Positions 35,721-43,907 of a stretch of DNA of 64,000 bases are shown piece after piece. The stretch covers positions 1 to 64,000 of the forward strand of contig NZ_NUNF01000033.1 of NCBI RefSeq assembly GCF_002585305.1, written 5' to 3'. The position numbers and the translations under genes are program-made. Below the pieces are notes generated by a model, which saw only the letters and a list, made by a program, of their open reading frames with translations, was not told the origin of the DNA and searched no databases. Each line of letters begins with the position of its first letter. The stretch's first letter is position 1. Origin of the DNA: Bacillus sp. AFS037270. GTDB taxonomy: Bacteria; Bacillota; Bacilli; Bacillales_B; DSM-18226.

Positions 35721-36209
35721 ATGACAAATTTCTATTCTTTTCATGGTACTATCACCATGATTAGTGATCTTATAGGGCAAAATGGTGAAGAAGAAAGCTG
35801 TAATAAATTAATGTCTGTAGAAAACGGAATGGGAACAATCGTAAATTTCGTGGTTTCACCCACAACTTACTTTGTAGATCATTTAATGGTGGCTGTTGGA
35901 GATAGAGTAACCGGATATTATGATGGGAATGCACCGGTTCCTCTTATATATCCACCACAATATCGAGCACTTGTAATGGTAAAAGATAGTCCTTATCAGA
36001 ATGTAAAAGTAGATTATTTCGATAGTCAATTGCTGAGTAGTGATGGACGATTACAATTAAATATATCTCCATATACCCAAATTGTTTTAACAAATGGGCA
36101 ACCCTTTAAAAGAAACCCTGCGAACCGAGATCTAATTGTTGTCTATGGACCTTCCACAAAAAGTATCCCCGCCCAAACGACACCCTATAGGATAATAGTT
36201 TTGTGTTAG
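35721..36209 (+). CDS. Conserved-looking beta-rich protein, unknown function
   Basis: A 162-residue protein with an ATG behind GGGGGGTATAAG. The pattern FHGTITMISDLIG, CNKLMSVENGMGTIVNFVVS, YFVDHLMVAVGDRVTGYYDG, NAPVPLIYPPQYRALVMVK and RDLIVVYGPSTKSIPAQTTP suggests two barrel-like halves, each with repeated glycine turns. No signal peptide or membrane segment. I believe similar proteins occur in Bacillus and Clostridium, without known role. It ends in a hairpin and sits among gene relics. Confidence 0.6.
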   Translation: MTNFYSFHGTITMISDLIGQNGEEESCNKLMSVENGMGTIVNFVVSPTTYFVDHLMVAVGDRVTGYYDGNAPVPLIYPPQYRALVMVKDSPYQNVKVDYFDSQLLSSDGRLQLNISPYTQIVLTNGQPFKRNPANRDLIVVYGPSTKSIPAQTTPYRIIVLC

Positions 36210-36271
36210 AGGTTATTTTAGAATAAGTTGGTGTTGAATAGTTAATCGTAAAGGTAAATAAACTCTCAAAG

Positions 36272-36308
36272 AAAAGGGTATCCAGACATAACGACCGGAT
36301 GCCCTTTA
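36272..36308 (+). terminator. Hairpin after the 35721-36209 gene
   Basis: AAAGGG-ATCC and GGAT-CCCTTT arms; the T-tract is short. Confidence 0.5.
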
Positions 36309-36352
36309 TGAGGAAGTACCATTCGAAATCCTTTTAATCCAAGATCCCGTAT

Positions 36353-36487
36353 TTAATTCGCCCATTGTTTCAGAACTTGTTCTTTTGCGATTCGGTAAAC
36401 TTCTTCTTCTGTTTGGTTTTTAGGAGCTATTACATTGGTTTGATAAACTTTCCCTTTATGAGTTACATAGATTGTATACTTGTACAT
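36353..36487 (-). CDS. Small stress-type protein (BA3454-like), 44 residues
   Basis: Read by hand on the minus strand: MYKYTIYVTHKGKVYQTNVI, then APKNQTEEEVYRIAKEQVLK and QWAN. The pattern (beta hairpin, TEEEV..IA.EQV..QW) matches the short proteins annotated as BA3454-family stress response proteins in Bacillus. AAAAAAGGGGATAG precedes the ATG. Too short for usual gene finders but well formed. Confidence 0.65.
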   Translation of the reverse strand: MYKYTIYVTHKGKVYQTNVIAPKNQTEEEVYRIAKEQVLKQWAN

Positions 36488-36787
36488 TTTGTTCTATCCC
36501 CTTTTTTAACTTTTTTATATTTTACAAATAAAATGAAAGTGATTAAAGCTAAAAAAAAGGTCAAGATTTGACAAATTATCAACTTAACAAACAAGAAATA
36601 TTCCCCCTATCAACGGTATTGACTGGAAAAGTTAATAAAATCAACAAACTTTTTATGATTTATTCTCTTATGTATGTTGTTACAATTCTTATAACGAAGA
36701 AAAATGTCGAAATATATTCGGAAACTTTGTTGCTTTTGGACCTTAAAAGGGATCATTTACTAAGTTTCTAGGCAATTTCCGCAAATG
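36488..36787. other. Gene-free stretch
   Basis: AT-rich DNA with no convincing frame or RNA; it must contain the promoter of the 44-residue protein. Confidence 0.4.
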
Positions 36788-37119
36788 TTCTTACAAAAGA
36801 TGCCACAAAGTATCTATCTACACGGGTTGATGAACTTATACGAAAACAACAATTTATACGAAAATAGTCTAACTAAAAAAGTCCGAGTCCTTGTTGGAGT
36901 TATATTTGTAGATGAGCATGTCATGCAAATCATACATATTTCAGTAAACCCATCCCATTGTGGCCGAGTAATAGGAAAAAAATGGTTAAGGTCCAAAAAG
37001 AACTATATAAAGTTCCTCATTTTATCCTCGACGAATATACAAAAGCATTTTTTGTTAAATCTGATCTAAATGAATCTTTATCAGCTAGATTGGCAGAAAG
37101 ACCGGTTTATACCTATTAA
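36788..37119 (+). pseudogene. RibT-like acetyltransferase pseudogene
   Basis: The frame gives VGVIFVDEHVMQIIHISVNP, close to [20 protein letters not shown] of the intact RibT-like gene at 39226. A one-base loss in an A-run (in GGAAAAAAATGG) shifts the frame; the next frame continues KELYKVPHFILDEYTKAFFV and on to a stop matching the intact C-terminus. The N-terminal third is badly degraded. A diverged and broken paralog. Confidence 0.8.
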
Positions 37120-37127
37120 AAATGGCA

Positions 37128-37170
37128 TAAAAAAAGTAGTTGCTATCAACATGATAACACTACTTTTTTA
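37128..37170. terminator. Bidirectional terminator after thioredoxin-like gene
   Basis: AAAAAGTAGTTGCTATCA and TGATAACACTACTTTTT arms around ACA, with A- and T-runs at the ends. Confidence 0.8.
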
Positions 37171-37177
37171 TGGTTTC

Positions 37178-37486
37178 TTAGACAACACTTTCTATTCTTG
37201 ATTTTATTTCTTCTTTATAATGGAGACCTCGTAGTGACTCCACTATTTGTCCGTTTTTAAATAAAATCATAGTGGGAATTCCCTGAATTCTATATTTTGC
37301 CGTTAGCTCCAATTCTTTATCTGCATCCACCTTAGCAATTAAAATGTTTTCCGCCCACTCTTCCGATAGTTCCTTCAGTATAGGTTCCTGTATACGGCAT
37401 GGAGCACATCTTGGGGCCCCAAATTCAACAATTGTTATTCCTTTTTCTATAAATTTATCAAATGTATGAAAGTCTAATTCTTTCAT
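37178..37486 (-). CDS. Thioredoxin-like protein with CAPC active site
   Basis: A 102-residue thioredoxin fold. The active site is RCAPCRIQ instead of WCGPC, so the Trp is replaced by Arg and Gly by Ala; the cis-proline loop GIPTMILFKNGQ is normal. It probably reduces a particular partner rather than acting as the general thioredoxin. Start taken at ATG; a TTG directly before it has better spacing (8) from AAGGAGG. It follows the MerR gene by 18 bases, so the two form an operon. Confidence 0.88.
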   Translation of the reverse strand: MKELDFHTFDKFIEKGITIVEFGAPRCAPCRIQEPILKELSEEWAENILIAKVDADKELELTAKYRIQGIPTMILFKNGQIVESLRGLHYKEEIKSRIESVV

Positions 37487-37504
37487 CAATGATAAAACCT
37501 CCTT

Positions 37505-37879
37505 TTATTTTTCATCACCAAACGGGGGAATCTGTTCGTTTTTTATTGCTGTTATCCGATCAACTAGGTTGGAGCGTATCATTGTCAGTAATTCAATTTG
37601 TTGATCCAGTTCCTCCAGTTTTTCTTCGTAAATAGGGAGTACTTCCGTACAGAACGCTTCCTTTTTTTTCAGAACGCAATGCAAAAAGCCTGAGAGTTGC
37701 TCAATCGATAGTCCCAAACTTAAATAAAACTTAATTGTATTGACTTGTTCAACTGCTAAATCATGATATTCGCGATAGCCGTTTTCCAATCGCAATGGGC
37801 TTAGAATTCCTTGTTCTTCGTAATACCGTAATGACCGAATGCTCACACCAGTTAATTTAGATAGCTCACCAATTTTCAA
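37505..37879 (-). CDS. MerR-family regulator
   Basis: A 124-residue regulator from the TTG that has AAGGGGGG eight bases upstream; upstream in-frame codons cover the promoter and are not coding. N-terminal winged helix KIGELSKLTGVSIRSLRYYE is typical, followed by a coiled-coil dimer helix (LPIYEEKLEELDQQIELLTM). The C-terminus is short, with Cys in HCVLKKKEAFCTEVL. Its promoter has the elongated spacer and palindrome of MerR targets, so it likely activates its own operon with the thioredoxin gene in response to an unknown signal. Confidence 0.9.
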   Translation of the reverse strand: MKIGELSKLTGVSIRSLRYYEEQGILSPLRLENGYREYHDLAVEQVNTIKFYLSLGLSIEQLSGFLHCVLKKKEAFCTEVLPIYEEKLEELDQQIELLTMIRSNLVDRITAIKNEQIPPFGDEK

Positions 37880-37912
37880 TGAGGTTTCCCCCCTTCGTGA
37901 TGTCTTAAGCAC

Positions 37913-37944
37913 ATTATAAACCCTCACATTAATGTGAGGGTCAA
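37913..37944 (-). promoter_or_regulatory. MerR-type promoter with palindromic operator
   Basis: Minus strand TTGACC, a 20-base spacer, TATAAT. The perfect palindrome CCCTCACATTAATGTGAGGG (37921-37940, one more pair on each side) fills the spacer: the classic over-long MerR-regulated promoter. Confidence 0.88.
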
Positions 37945-38100
37945 TACGTTTTTTCATAAATTTAACAATAAGAGGACAATATAGGAAAGAAATTTACCTT
38001 CCTTTGATTATAGCATGATTGGTAATACTGGAAGTAACCTCCTAAAGATTTAACCTTTTAATCCTGATATAGTATGTAGTGTCGCTTCTGAACGAATTAA

Positions 38101-38498
38101 ATATGAAATGGTGAGTAGTCGCGGTTCCTTTTGAGGAGCTGAGGAAAGTCCAGGCTCGCACAGTGCTGAGATGCCTGTAGTGTTCGTGCCATCTGCAAGG
38201 GTGGGCAGTCGATTAACAATCGGCTGACGGCGGTGAAATCATGCTAAGTCCTTCGGGATATGCTGAGAGTAGCCTGAAAGTGCCACAGTGACGATGCTTT
38301 TCTGGAAACGGAAAAGGTGGAACGGGTAAACCCCACGAGCGAGCAACCCAAATTAGGTAGGGGCATCATCCTGCGGGAAATGAACCTAACGGATGAATTG
38401 ACCATTGGTCGATAGTTATATGACTACTACTTCCTGTACAAGGCTAGCAGCCGTTTGCAGTACGGAAGTACAGAACCTGGCTTACAGCCATTTCATAT
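38101..38498 (+). ncRNA. rnpB: RNase P RNA, type B
   Basis: About 398 bases. Conserved blocks: GAGGAAAGTCCAGGCTCGCA, AGTGCTGAGATGCCTGTAGT, GAAAGTGCCACAGTGACG, GGTAAACCCCACGAGCGAG with CAACCCAAAT and GGTAGGGG, and near the 3' end GCCGTTTGCAGTACGG and ACCTGGCTTACAG. ATATGAAATGG at the 5' end pairs with CCATTTCATAT at the 3' end as helix P1. It is the catalytic RNA that trims tRNA 5' ends. The neighbours (MerR/thioredoxin, a hypothetical gene, RibT) are not the gpsB region where Bacillus rnpB usually lies. Confidence 0.92.
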
Positions 38499-38530
38499 GC
38501 TGATTAAATTGTTTATAGAAGCACACTTAT

Positions 38531-38572
38531 GGCGGGATAACTCGTTAGTCAGCTACTTAATCCCTGCCCCTT
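38531..38572 (+). terminator. Possible rnpB terminator
   Basis: GGC-GGGAT and ATCCC-TGCC arms around a long loop; no clear T-run. Confidence 0.35.
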
Positions 38573-38586
38573 ACATACATATCCTT

Positions 38587-38611
38587 TATGAAACGTTATT
38601 ATAACGTTTCA
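38587..38611. repeat. 25-base near-perfect palindrome over a stop codon
   Basis: ATGAAACGTTAT and ATAACGTTTCAT flank one central T. It covers the last codons (HETL) and stop of the minus-strand gene. Without a T-run, it is not a standard terminator. Confidence 0.7.
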
Positions 38612-38889
38612 TGGAAGTCGTCCTTCCCGTTTGTTAAAAGATTTGCCAGGATAGCAGAGTTTTCCTGGTCAGCATCATATTGTAAAACATCGTCATATTC
38701 AAAAAGTTGGAATGAATCAGGAAAGTTTTCACTCATATACTTAACAAAGTCTTCCGTGTTCTCTTCTCCATTCTGCCGAAATTCCGACATGATTAAACGA
38801 AATTTATGAGGCGGTATCTCGCATTTAATATGAAATGATTTTGTAAATCCAAATTCTTTTGAGCTGTAAAGATTGTATATAAATGACAT
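38599..38889 (-). CDS. Hypothetical 96-residue protein
   Basis: Start at the ATG with GGGTGATTCC upstream (an ATG three codons earlier lacks spacing). Reads MSFIYNLYSSKEFGFTKSFH then IPPHKFRLIMSEFRQNGEEN; an acidic soluble protein with no transmembrane segment or cysteine motif. Its end overlaps the 25-base palindrome. It is convergent with rnpB. No family recognised. Confidence 0.55.
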   Translation of the reverse strand: MSFIYNLYSSKEFGFTKSFHIKCEIPPHKFRLIMSEFRQNGEENTEDFVKYMSENFPDSFQLFEYDDVLQYDADQENSAILANLLTNGKDDFHETL

Positions 38890-39113
38890 TGGAATCACCC
38901 ATTCTGCTTGATTTATCTTTATTATTTTTCCTTATTTTTTTAAAAAAATGTGAAAAATAAAGTAGCCAGGTCTTCCCAGGTAAACTAATCTTTCGGGAAA
39001 GATTCAATCAATTTAATACGAAAAATTTCAAATATTATTTTTTCAGAATTGATAATTAATTCCGCTGCAACCCATTTTTAATACGATTGTAAAACTATTA
39101 GCTTTTTTATATG
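38890..39113. other. Gene-free stretch
   Basis: AT-rich; no frame or RNA recognised between the hypothetical gene and the ribT promoter. Confidence 0.4.
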
Positions 39114-39142
39114 TTACATTGTATGTAGTTCTGTTATATAAT
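39114..39142 (+). promoter_or_regulatory. ribT promoter
   Basis: TTACAT, 17-base spacer, TATAAT, about 80 bases before the start codon. Confidence 0.65.
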
Positions 39143-39189
39143 AAAAAAATCAAATGATCATAGTTACAAAGTATTACATGAGCGGTTAG

Positions 39190-39612
<423 letters not shown>

Positions 39613-39651
39613 ACCTCTTACACTAAACATTAAAAGTACATAAGCAATAGG

Positions 39652-39685
39652 AAAACGGTGAGAGAACTTTCTCTCACCGTTTTCC
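39652..39685. terminator. Bidirectional terminator between ribT and PTS gene
   Basis: AAAACGGTGAGAG and CTCTCACCGTTTT, a perfect 13-base stem with a 5-base loop. Confidence 0.9.
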
Positions 39686-41269
39686 TTATACAACCAGCCT
39701 TATTAATTCATCTTTTACTTGGACATTTCCATCACTGGTTGGCACAACATCTATATATTGATTAGTATTAGTAATGACGACAGGTGTTTTTACATCATAG
39801 CCAGCGGCTTTGATGTTTTCAATGTCAAATTCAATGAGCAAGTCACCCTTCTTCACTGTGTCCCATTGTTTTACATGAGAAGTGAAAAATTGCCCTTTCA
39901 GCTTGATGGTGTTAACCCCAACTATAATTAAAATTTCAGCTCCATCTTCCGAAGTAATGCCAATCGCATGCTCGGTTGGAAATAAGGTAGTCACAACTCC
40001 ATCTACAGGTGATACCACTTCCCCCTTTGTTGGATCAATTGCGATTCCTTTTCCTACCGTTTCAGTTGAAAAAAGAGGGTCTGAAATTTTGCTTAATGGC
40101 ACAATTTCTCCACTTAAGGGACTTAAAATGGTTTCTCTATTTACATCCTTGACTGTTTTTACAGGTTCTACGTCGCTTTTACCCTCATATCCCAAAATAA
40201 GTGTAAGTACCATTGCTATAACTAAAGCCGTTAAAGTACCAATTAAATATAGCCCAATTGGTGTAAATACAGGAACAGACAAGAAACTAGGGAGAGCAAA
40301 TGCAGTCCCTTTCACCCCAAACATTCCATTAATTGCCCCGCCAATAGCTCCAGCAATTGCCACAATCAACATCGTTCTTTTGTAACGGACGAGGATACCA
40401 TAGGTGATAATTTCAGTTGTTCCTGCTAATGCACCAGGAACAAGCCCTGATGCAGCGAGTGTTTTCAAGTCTTTATCTTTGGTTTTAAAGAAAACCCCAA
40501 GGCCCAACCCAATTTGGGCGAAAGGAGCTGCGGCGATCATCGGGCTAAGCGGATCACCGCCAGCCGCTAGATTTGCAATGAATATTGGTATTACGGCCCA
40601 GTGGAGACCTAATATCGTCAGGAATGACCATGCAGCTCCCATCACCGCTCCTGTCAACATTCCACTTGTTGAACTTAATAATTTAATAACAACTGCTAAC
40701 GCACCTCCAACATAGGTACCAAAAGGACCAAAAATAAGTACGGTTAAAGGAACAATAACAAGTAAAGAAATAAGTGGATTAACAAACATTTGCAAGTCTT
40801 TATAAATCACTTTTTTCAAAAACTTATCTAATACCGAATAAATGGAAACCGCAATTAATATAGGAAAAACGGTTGAAGAATAACTCGCTAGTATAACTGG
40901 AATCCCTAAGAAATTGACATTTTGAGCATGTGAAGCAACTAAATCTGTAAAATGCGGTTCCAAAAGCGCAGCACCAATAGCGCCACCAACATAGCCATTG
41001 GCTCCGAGTTTTAAGGCTAATGTAATCCCGAGAAACACTGGGAAAAAGTAAAAAATAGCATGCCCTGCTGCACCAAGGATAGCATAGGTTCCGCTTTTTG
41101 GAGATAACCATCCTAATGTCGTTAAAATCGATATTAATGCAGAAATTAAGCCAGATCCCGCAAGTACCCCAAGAATTGGCGCGAAACTTCCGCTGATGGC
41201 TCCTAAAATTTTATTCATAACGGTTTCTTTTTTTTCTGTCTTAGAATCACTCGTATTAATAGCATTCAT
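39686..41269 (-). CDS. PTS-like EIICA permease lacking EIIB and the EIIA active histidine
   Basis: A 527-residue relative of beta-glucoside/sucrose PTS permeases. EIIC membrane domain ~20-365 (GAISGSFAPILGVLAGSGLI, LGLHWAVIPIF, GALAGTTEIITYGIL), EIIA domain ~380-520. The N-terminal EIIB domain with its phospho-cysteine is missing. In EIIA, His434 (HAIGI) is kept, but the phosphorylated histidine is isoleucine 449 (EILIIVG; normal EILIHVG) and the following Asp is Asn453. So it cannot relay phosphate by itself. It may be a sugar carrier or sensor that no longer phosphorylates, or may borrow other domains. AGGGAG precedes the ATG. Confidence 0.9.
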   Translation of the reverse strand: MNAINTSDSKTEKKETVMNKILGAISGSFAPILGVLAGSGLISALISILTTLGWLSPKSGTYAILGAAGHAIFYFFPVFLGITLALKLGANGYVGGAIGAALLEPHFTDLVASHAQNVNFLGIPVILASYSSTVFPILIAVSIYSVLDKFLKKVIYKDLQMFVNPLISLLVIVPLTVLIFGPFGTYVGGALAVVIKLLSSTSGMLTGAVMGAAWSFLTILGLHWAVIPIFIANLAAGGDPLSPMIAAAPFAQIGLGLGVFFKTKDKDLKTLAASGLVPGALAGTTEIITYGILVRYKRTMLIVAIAGAIGGAINGMFGVKGTAFALPSFLSVPVFTPIGLYLIGTLTALVIAMVLTLILGYEGKSDVEPVKTVKDVNRETILSPLSGEIVPLSKISDPLFSTETVGKGIAIDPTKGEVVSPVDGVVTTLFPTEHAIGITSEDGAEILIIVGVNTIKLKGQFFTSHVKQWDTVKKGDLLIEFDIENIKAAGYDVKTPVVITNTNQYIDVVPTSDGNVQVKDELIRLVV

Positions 41270-41431
41270 TTTTATGTACTCCCTTGGTTGAAGTTTGCTG
41301 TCAGTCCATCCAATTTAATAAGCAGATCTTTTTGTGCAGACTTCAAGTTATGATTTCTATCTTATTTTTACTTTTTCTCATAAAATCATTCAGCAAATAG
41401 ATTACTTGTATAGGTTCAATTCGAAATAAAT

Positions 41432-41465
41432 AAAAAAGGTGAAGGAAATTGATTTTCCATCACCT
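41432..41465 (-). terminator. Terminator of the 41460-42059 gene
   Basis: Minus strand: AGGTGATGGAAA and TTTCCTTCACCT arms, then TTTTTTATT. It overlaps the last codons. Confidence 0.8.
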
Positions 41466-42059
41466 GCAGCTTGATTCATCTTTTTCAATTAATAACTTTC
41501 TCACCATGACCTTATTTAGATGTTTCATTCCAACCATGCATAGATTCATCCAAATCCAGCTATAAAACAGCCCAAAAAGGAAAACGCCTAATCCCACTGT
41601 ACCACTTACCTTGCTTGAGACTAAAGGACCTAATACGGGGAATTGAAATAGATAAAGTAATATAAGGATCCCGGCCGTGAGGAAGGTTCCTCCCATTAAC
41701 GAAACCACAGTTCCCGTTTTATAGAGTTTAAATCCAATCCCAAGCGAAATACCGAGAAAGCCGGTGGTAAACAGGAAAACCAAAACTTCACTAGGCTGCA
41801 GAATGATTAATAACAGGGTAGTGACCGCATACGTTAACAGCCCGATTCGGATCGAAATGACCGTCGAGAGGACAATCGGCCCTGTTGCCATAATGCTAAA
41901 CGCATAACCAATTCCGCCTATCAATCCTGCTGATTGAAGTATGGCCGCAATCGCACCGAGCAGGCTCCCTACGACTAACTTCACATTCTTGTTATACGGT
42001 CCGACTGTAATCTCATGTTTCTTATTAAATACTCTCACAGTCCACTTTTTAAATCGCAT
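41460..42059 (-). CDS. Multi-span membrane protein, unknown function
   Basis: A 199-residue protein from the ATG that has GAGGGG seven bases upstream. A basic cytoplasmic N-terminus (MRFKKWTVRVFNKKHEITVG) precedes about five to six hydrophobic segments with many Gly and Leu (GSLLGAIAAILQSAGLIGGI). The layout recalls small-molecule permease subunits of ECF/S-component type, but no motif settles this. It lies upstream of the PTS-like gene on the same strand; own terminator, so probably a separate unit. Confidence 0.6.
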   Translation of the reverse strand: MRFKKWTVRVFNKKHEITVGPYNKNVKLVVGSLLGAIAAILQSAGLIGGIGYAFSIMATGPIVLSTVISIRIGLLTYAVTTLLLIILQPSEVLVFLFTTGFLGISLGIGFKLYKTGTVVSLMGGTFLTAGILILLYLFQFPVLGPLVSSKVSGTVGLGVFLFGLFYSWIWMNLCMVGMKHLNKVMVRKLLIEKDESSCR

Positions 42060-42282
42060 AAGCATTCCCCTCAATCTGGTAAATAACGATCCGATTCTGC
42101 TTATTGATAACATTAAACATTATCTTCCTATAAGATGAAGAATGGAGCTATCTCTAACATGTATTCCTGGATTAGCAATTGATGTATGGTTTTTTTATAA
42201 AAAATCAGGTTGGGGATAGCTATAATTTCTTTCATACCATTCAATGTTTTAGAGGGAGTTCTTTATTTATAGCAATTAAGGC

Positions 42283-42324
42283 CAAAAATAAAAACTCATC
42301 CTTTTGGGTGAGCTTTTATTTTTG
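42283..42324 (-). terminator. Terminator of glgC
   Basis: AAAATAAAA-CTCATCC and GGTGAG-TTTTATTTT arms, strong on both strands. Confidence 0.8.
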
Positions 42325-42345
42325 ACCTAATAAATTTATATTAAC

Positions 42346-43521
42346 TTAAACTACATTTCCTTTTATTTGCTTCGGCCTATTTTTCTTGATGATTTGGTTG
42401 TTTCCGATTAGAGTAATTTCACTGAAAGGATTAGTATTTCCCACATGAACATTGGAATAAATGAACGTATCACTGCCAATGATGGATCGATTAATCACCA
42501 CATTTTCGCCAATAAACGTATTTGGCAAAATGACTGAATTTTTGATTACCGCACCTTTACTTACAGTAACTCCGTTATAAAGAACCGAATTTTCTACTTT
42601 ACCAAACACCTTACAGCCCTCCGAAACTAATGATTGGGAAAGGTCAGCTTTTCCGTCCAAATAAAAAGGCTGTTGGGAGGTTTCGCGAGTATAAATCCCC
42701 CACTCTTCATTTTGTAAAATAGGATTGGTTTCATAAGAAAGTAAATCCATATTTGCTTCCCAAAGGCTTTGAACGGTACCAACATCCTTCCAATAACCGT
42801 TAAAGCGAAAAGCATACACCTGATGGTTATCATTAATAATTGCAGGGATTACATCCTTTCCAAAATCCTTAGATGAAAATGGTCTTTTCTCCTCTATTTC
42901 TAAATATCTTTTTAGCATTTTCCATTTAAAAATGTAGATCCCCATTGAAGCAAGATTAGATTTAGGCCGTTTTGGCTTTTCTACAAAATCTAGTACTCTC
43001 ATGGAATCTGCATCTATGTTCATAATGCCAAAACGATTAGCCTCTCTCCAAGGAACATTAATGACAGAAATCGTGACATCAGCATTTGTTTCTATGTGCT
43101 GATCGAGCATTTTATTATAGTCCATTTTATAAATGTGATCTCCGGATAATATTAAAACATTCTCTGGATTATGACTCTCAATATATTGAAGGTTTTGATA
43201 AATAGCATGAGCCGTTCCCTCATACCATCGATCCCCTGTCTCACTTTGAAAAGGAGGAAGGATCGTGATGCCGCCATTTTTCCGAGCTAAGTCCCAGTAC
43301 TTTCCGTCACCAATGTAATTTTGAAGTGTGTGTGGTTGATACTGTGTTAAAACACCCACTGTTTCAATACCAGAATTGCTGCAGTTACTTAATGTAAAAT
43401 CAATAATTCGATATTTTCCACCAAATGGCACAGCAGGTTTTGCGGTATATGTGGTTAGGTCTTTTAATCTAGTCCCTTTGCCGCCGGCTAAAAGCATGGC
43501 AATACATTGTTTTTTTGTCAT
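42346..43521 (-). CDS. glgC: Glucose-1-phosphate adenylyltransferase
   Basis: A 391-residue Glg[21 protein letters not shown] is the nucleotide-binding start; [29 protein letters not shown] and [10 protein letters not shown] follow in the expected order, then left-handed beta-helix repeats at the C-terminus. It makes ADP-glucose for glycogen. The other glg genes (glgB, D, A, P) are not next to it, although they normally form one operon. GGAGGAGACC precedes the ATG. A relic of a second copy lies at 34942. Confidence 0.95.
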   Translation of the reverse strand: MTKKQCIAMLLAGGKGTRLKDLTTYTAKPAVPFGGKYRIIDFTLSNCSNSGIETVGVLTQYQPHTLQNYIGDGKYWDLARKNGGITILPPFQSETGDRWYEGTAHAIYQNLQYIESHNPENVLILSGDHIYKMDYNKMLDQHIETNADVTISVINVPWREANRFGIMNIDADSMRVLDFVEKPKRPKSNLASMGIYIFKWKMLKRYLEIEEKRPFSSKDFGKDVIPAIINDNHQVYAFRFNGYWKDVGTVQSLWEANMDLLSYETNPILQNEEWGIYTRETSQQPFYLDGKADLSQSLVSEGCKVFGKVENSVLYNGVTVSKGAVIKNSVILPNTFIGENVVINRSIIGSDTFIYSNVHVGNTNPFSEITLIGNNQIIKKNRPKQIKGNVV

Positions 43522-43865
43522 GGTCTCCTCCTTGTTATTTTTTATTTATGGAGATTAGTAATTAGGGTATTTACAAAATCTGTCATCCTAATAATTAAAT
43601 AATAATCCAAAATTTTTGAATAACAACTTTTCGGTTAGTTTTTCTTACAGTTATTTTTCCAATATAATACAGAAAAGGCTTTCGAAAATTTGTTGTTTTT
43701 GATAGATTATTGTTCATACACCATGTCCAAAATCAGCTGCCATTTTAGAAACTGAACTACTATGTATTTACTCCACCTTAGTTTGATTGTATTCATTGAG
43801 GATATTTTTCATGTTTAGTAAACTTTACCAACAATGTTAGTTTGCTATTTATTGATTTTTTTATG
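43522..43865. other. Gene-free stretch upstream of glgC
   Basis: AT-rich; presumably the glgC promoter. No frame or RNA recognised. Confidence 0.4.
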
Positions 43866-43903
43866 TAACAAAAAAGGATGCCCCAAACATAGGGCACCCT
43901 TTC
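43866..43903 (-). terminator. Terminator of the efflux gene
   Basis: Minus strand: AAGGGTGCCC and GGGGCATCCTT arms, then TTTTG. Confidence 0.82.
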
Positions 43904-43907
43904 TGGT

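Noticed and set aside
36568..36771. Plus-strand frame opening with MTNYQLNKQEIF
   Set aside because: Opens with TTG, no ribosome site, AT-driven composition and no protein-like pattern.
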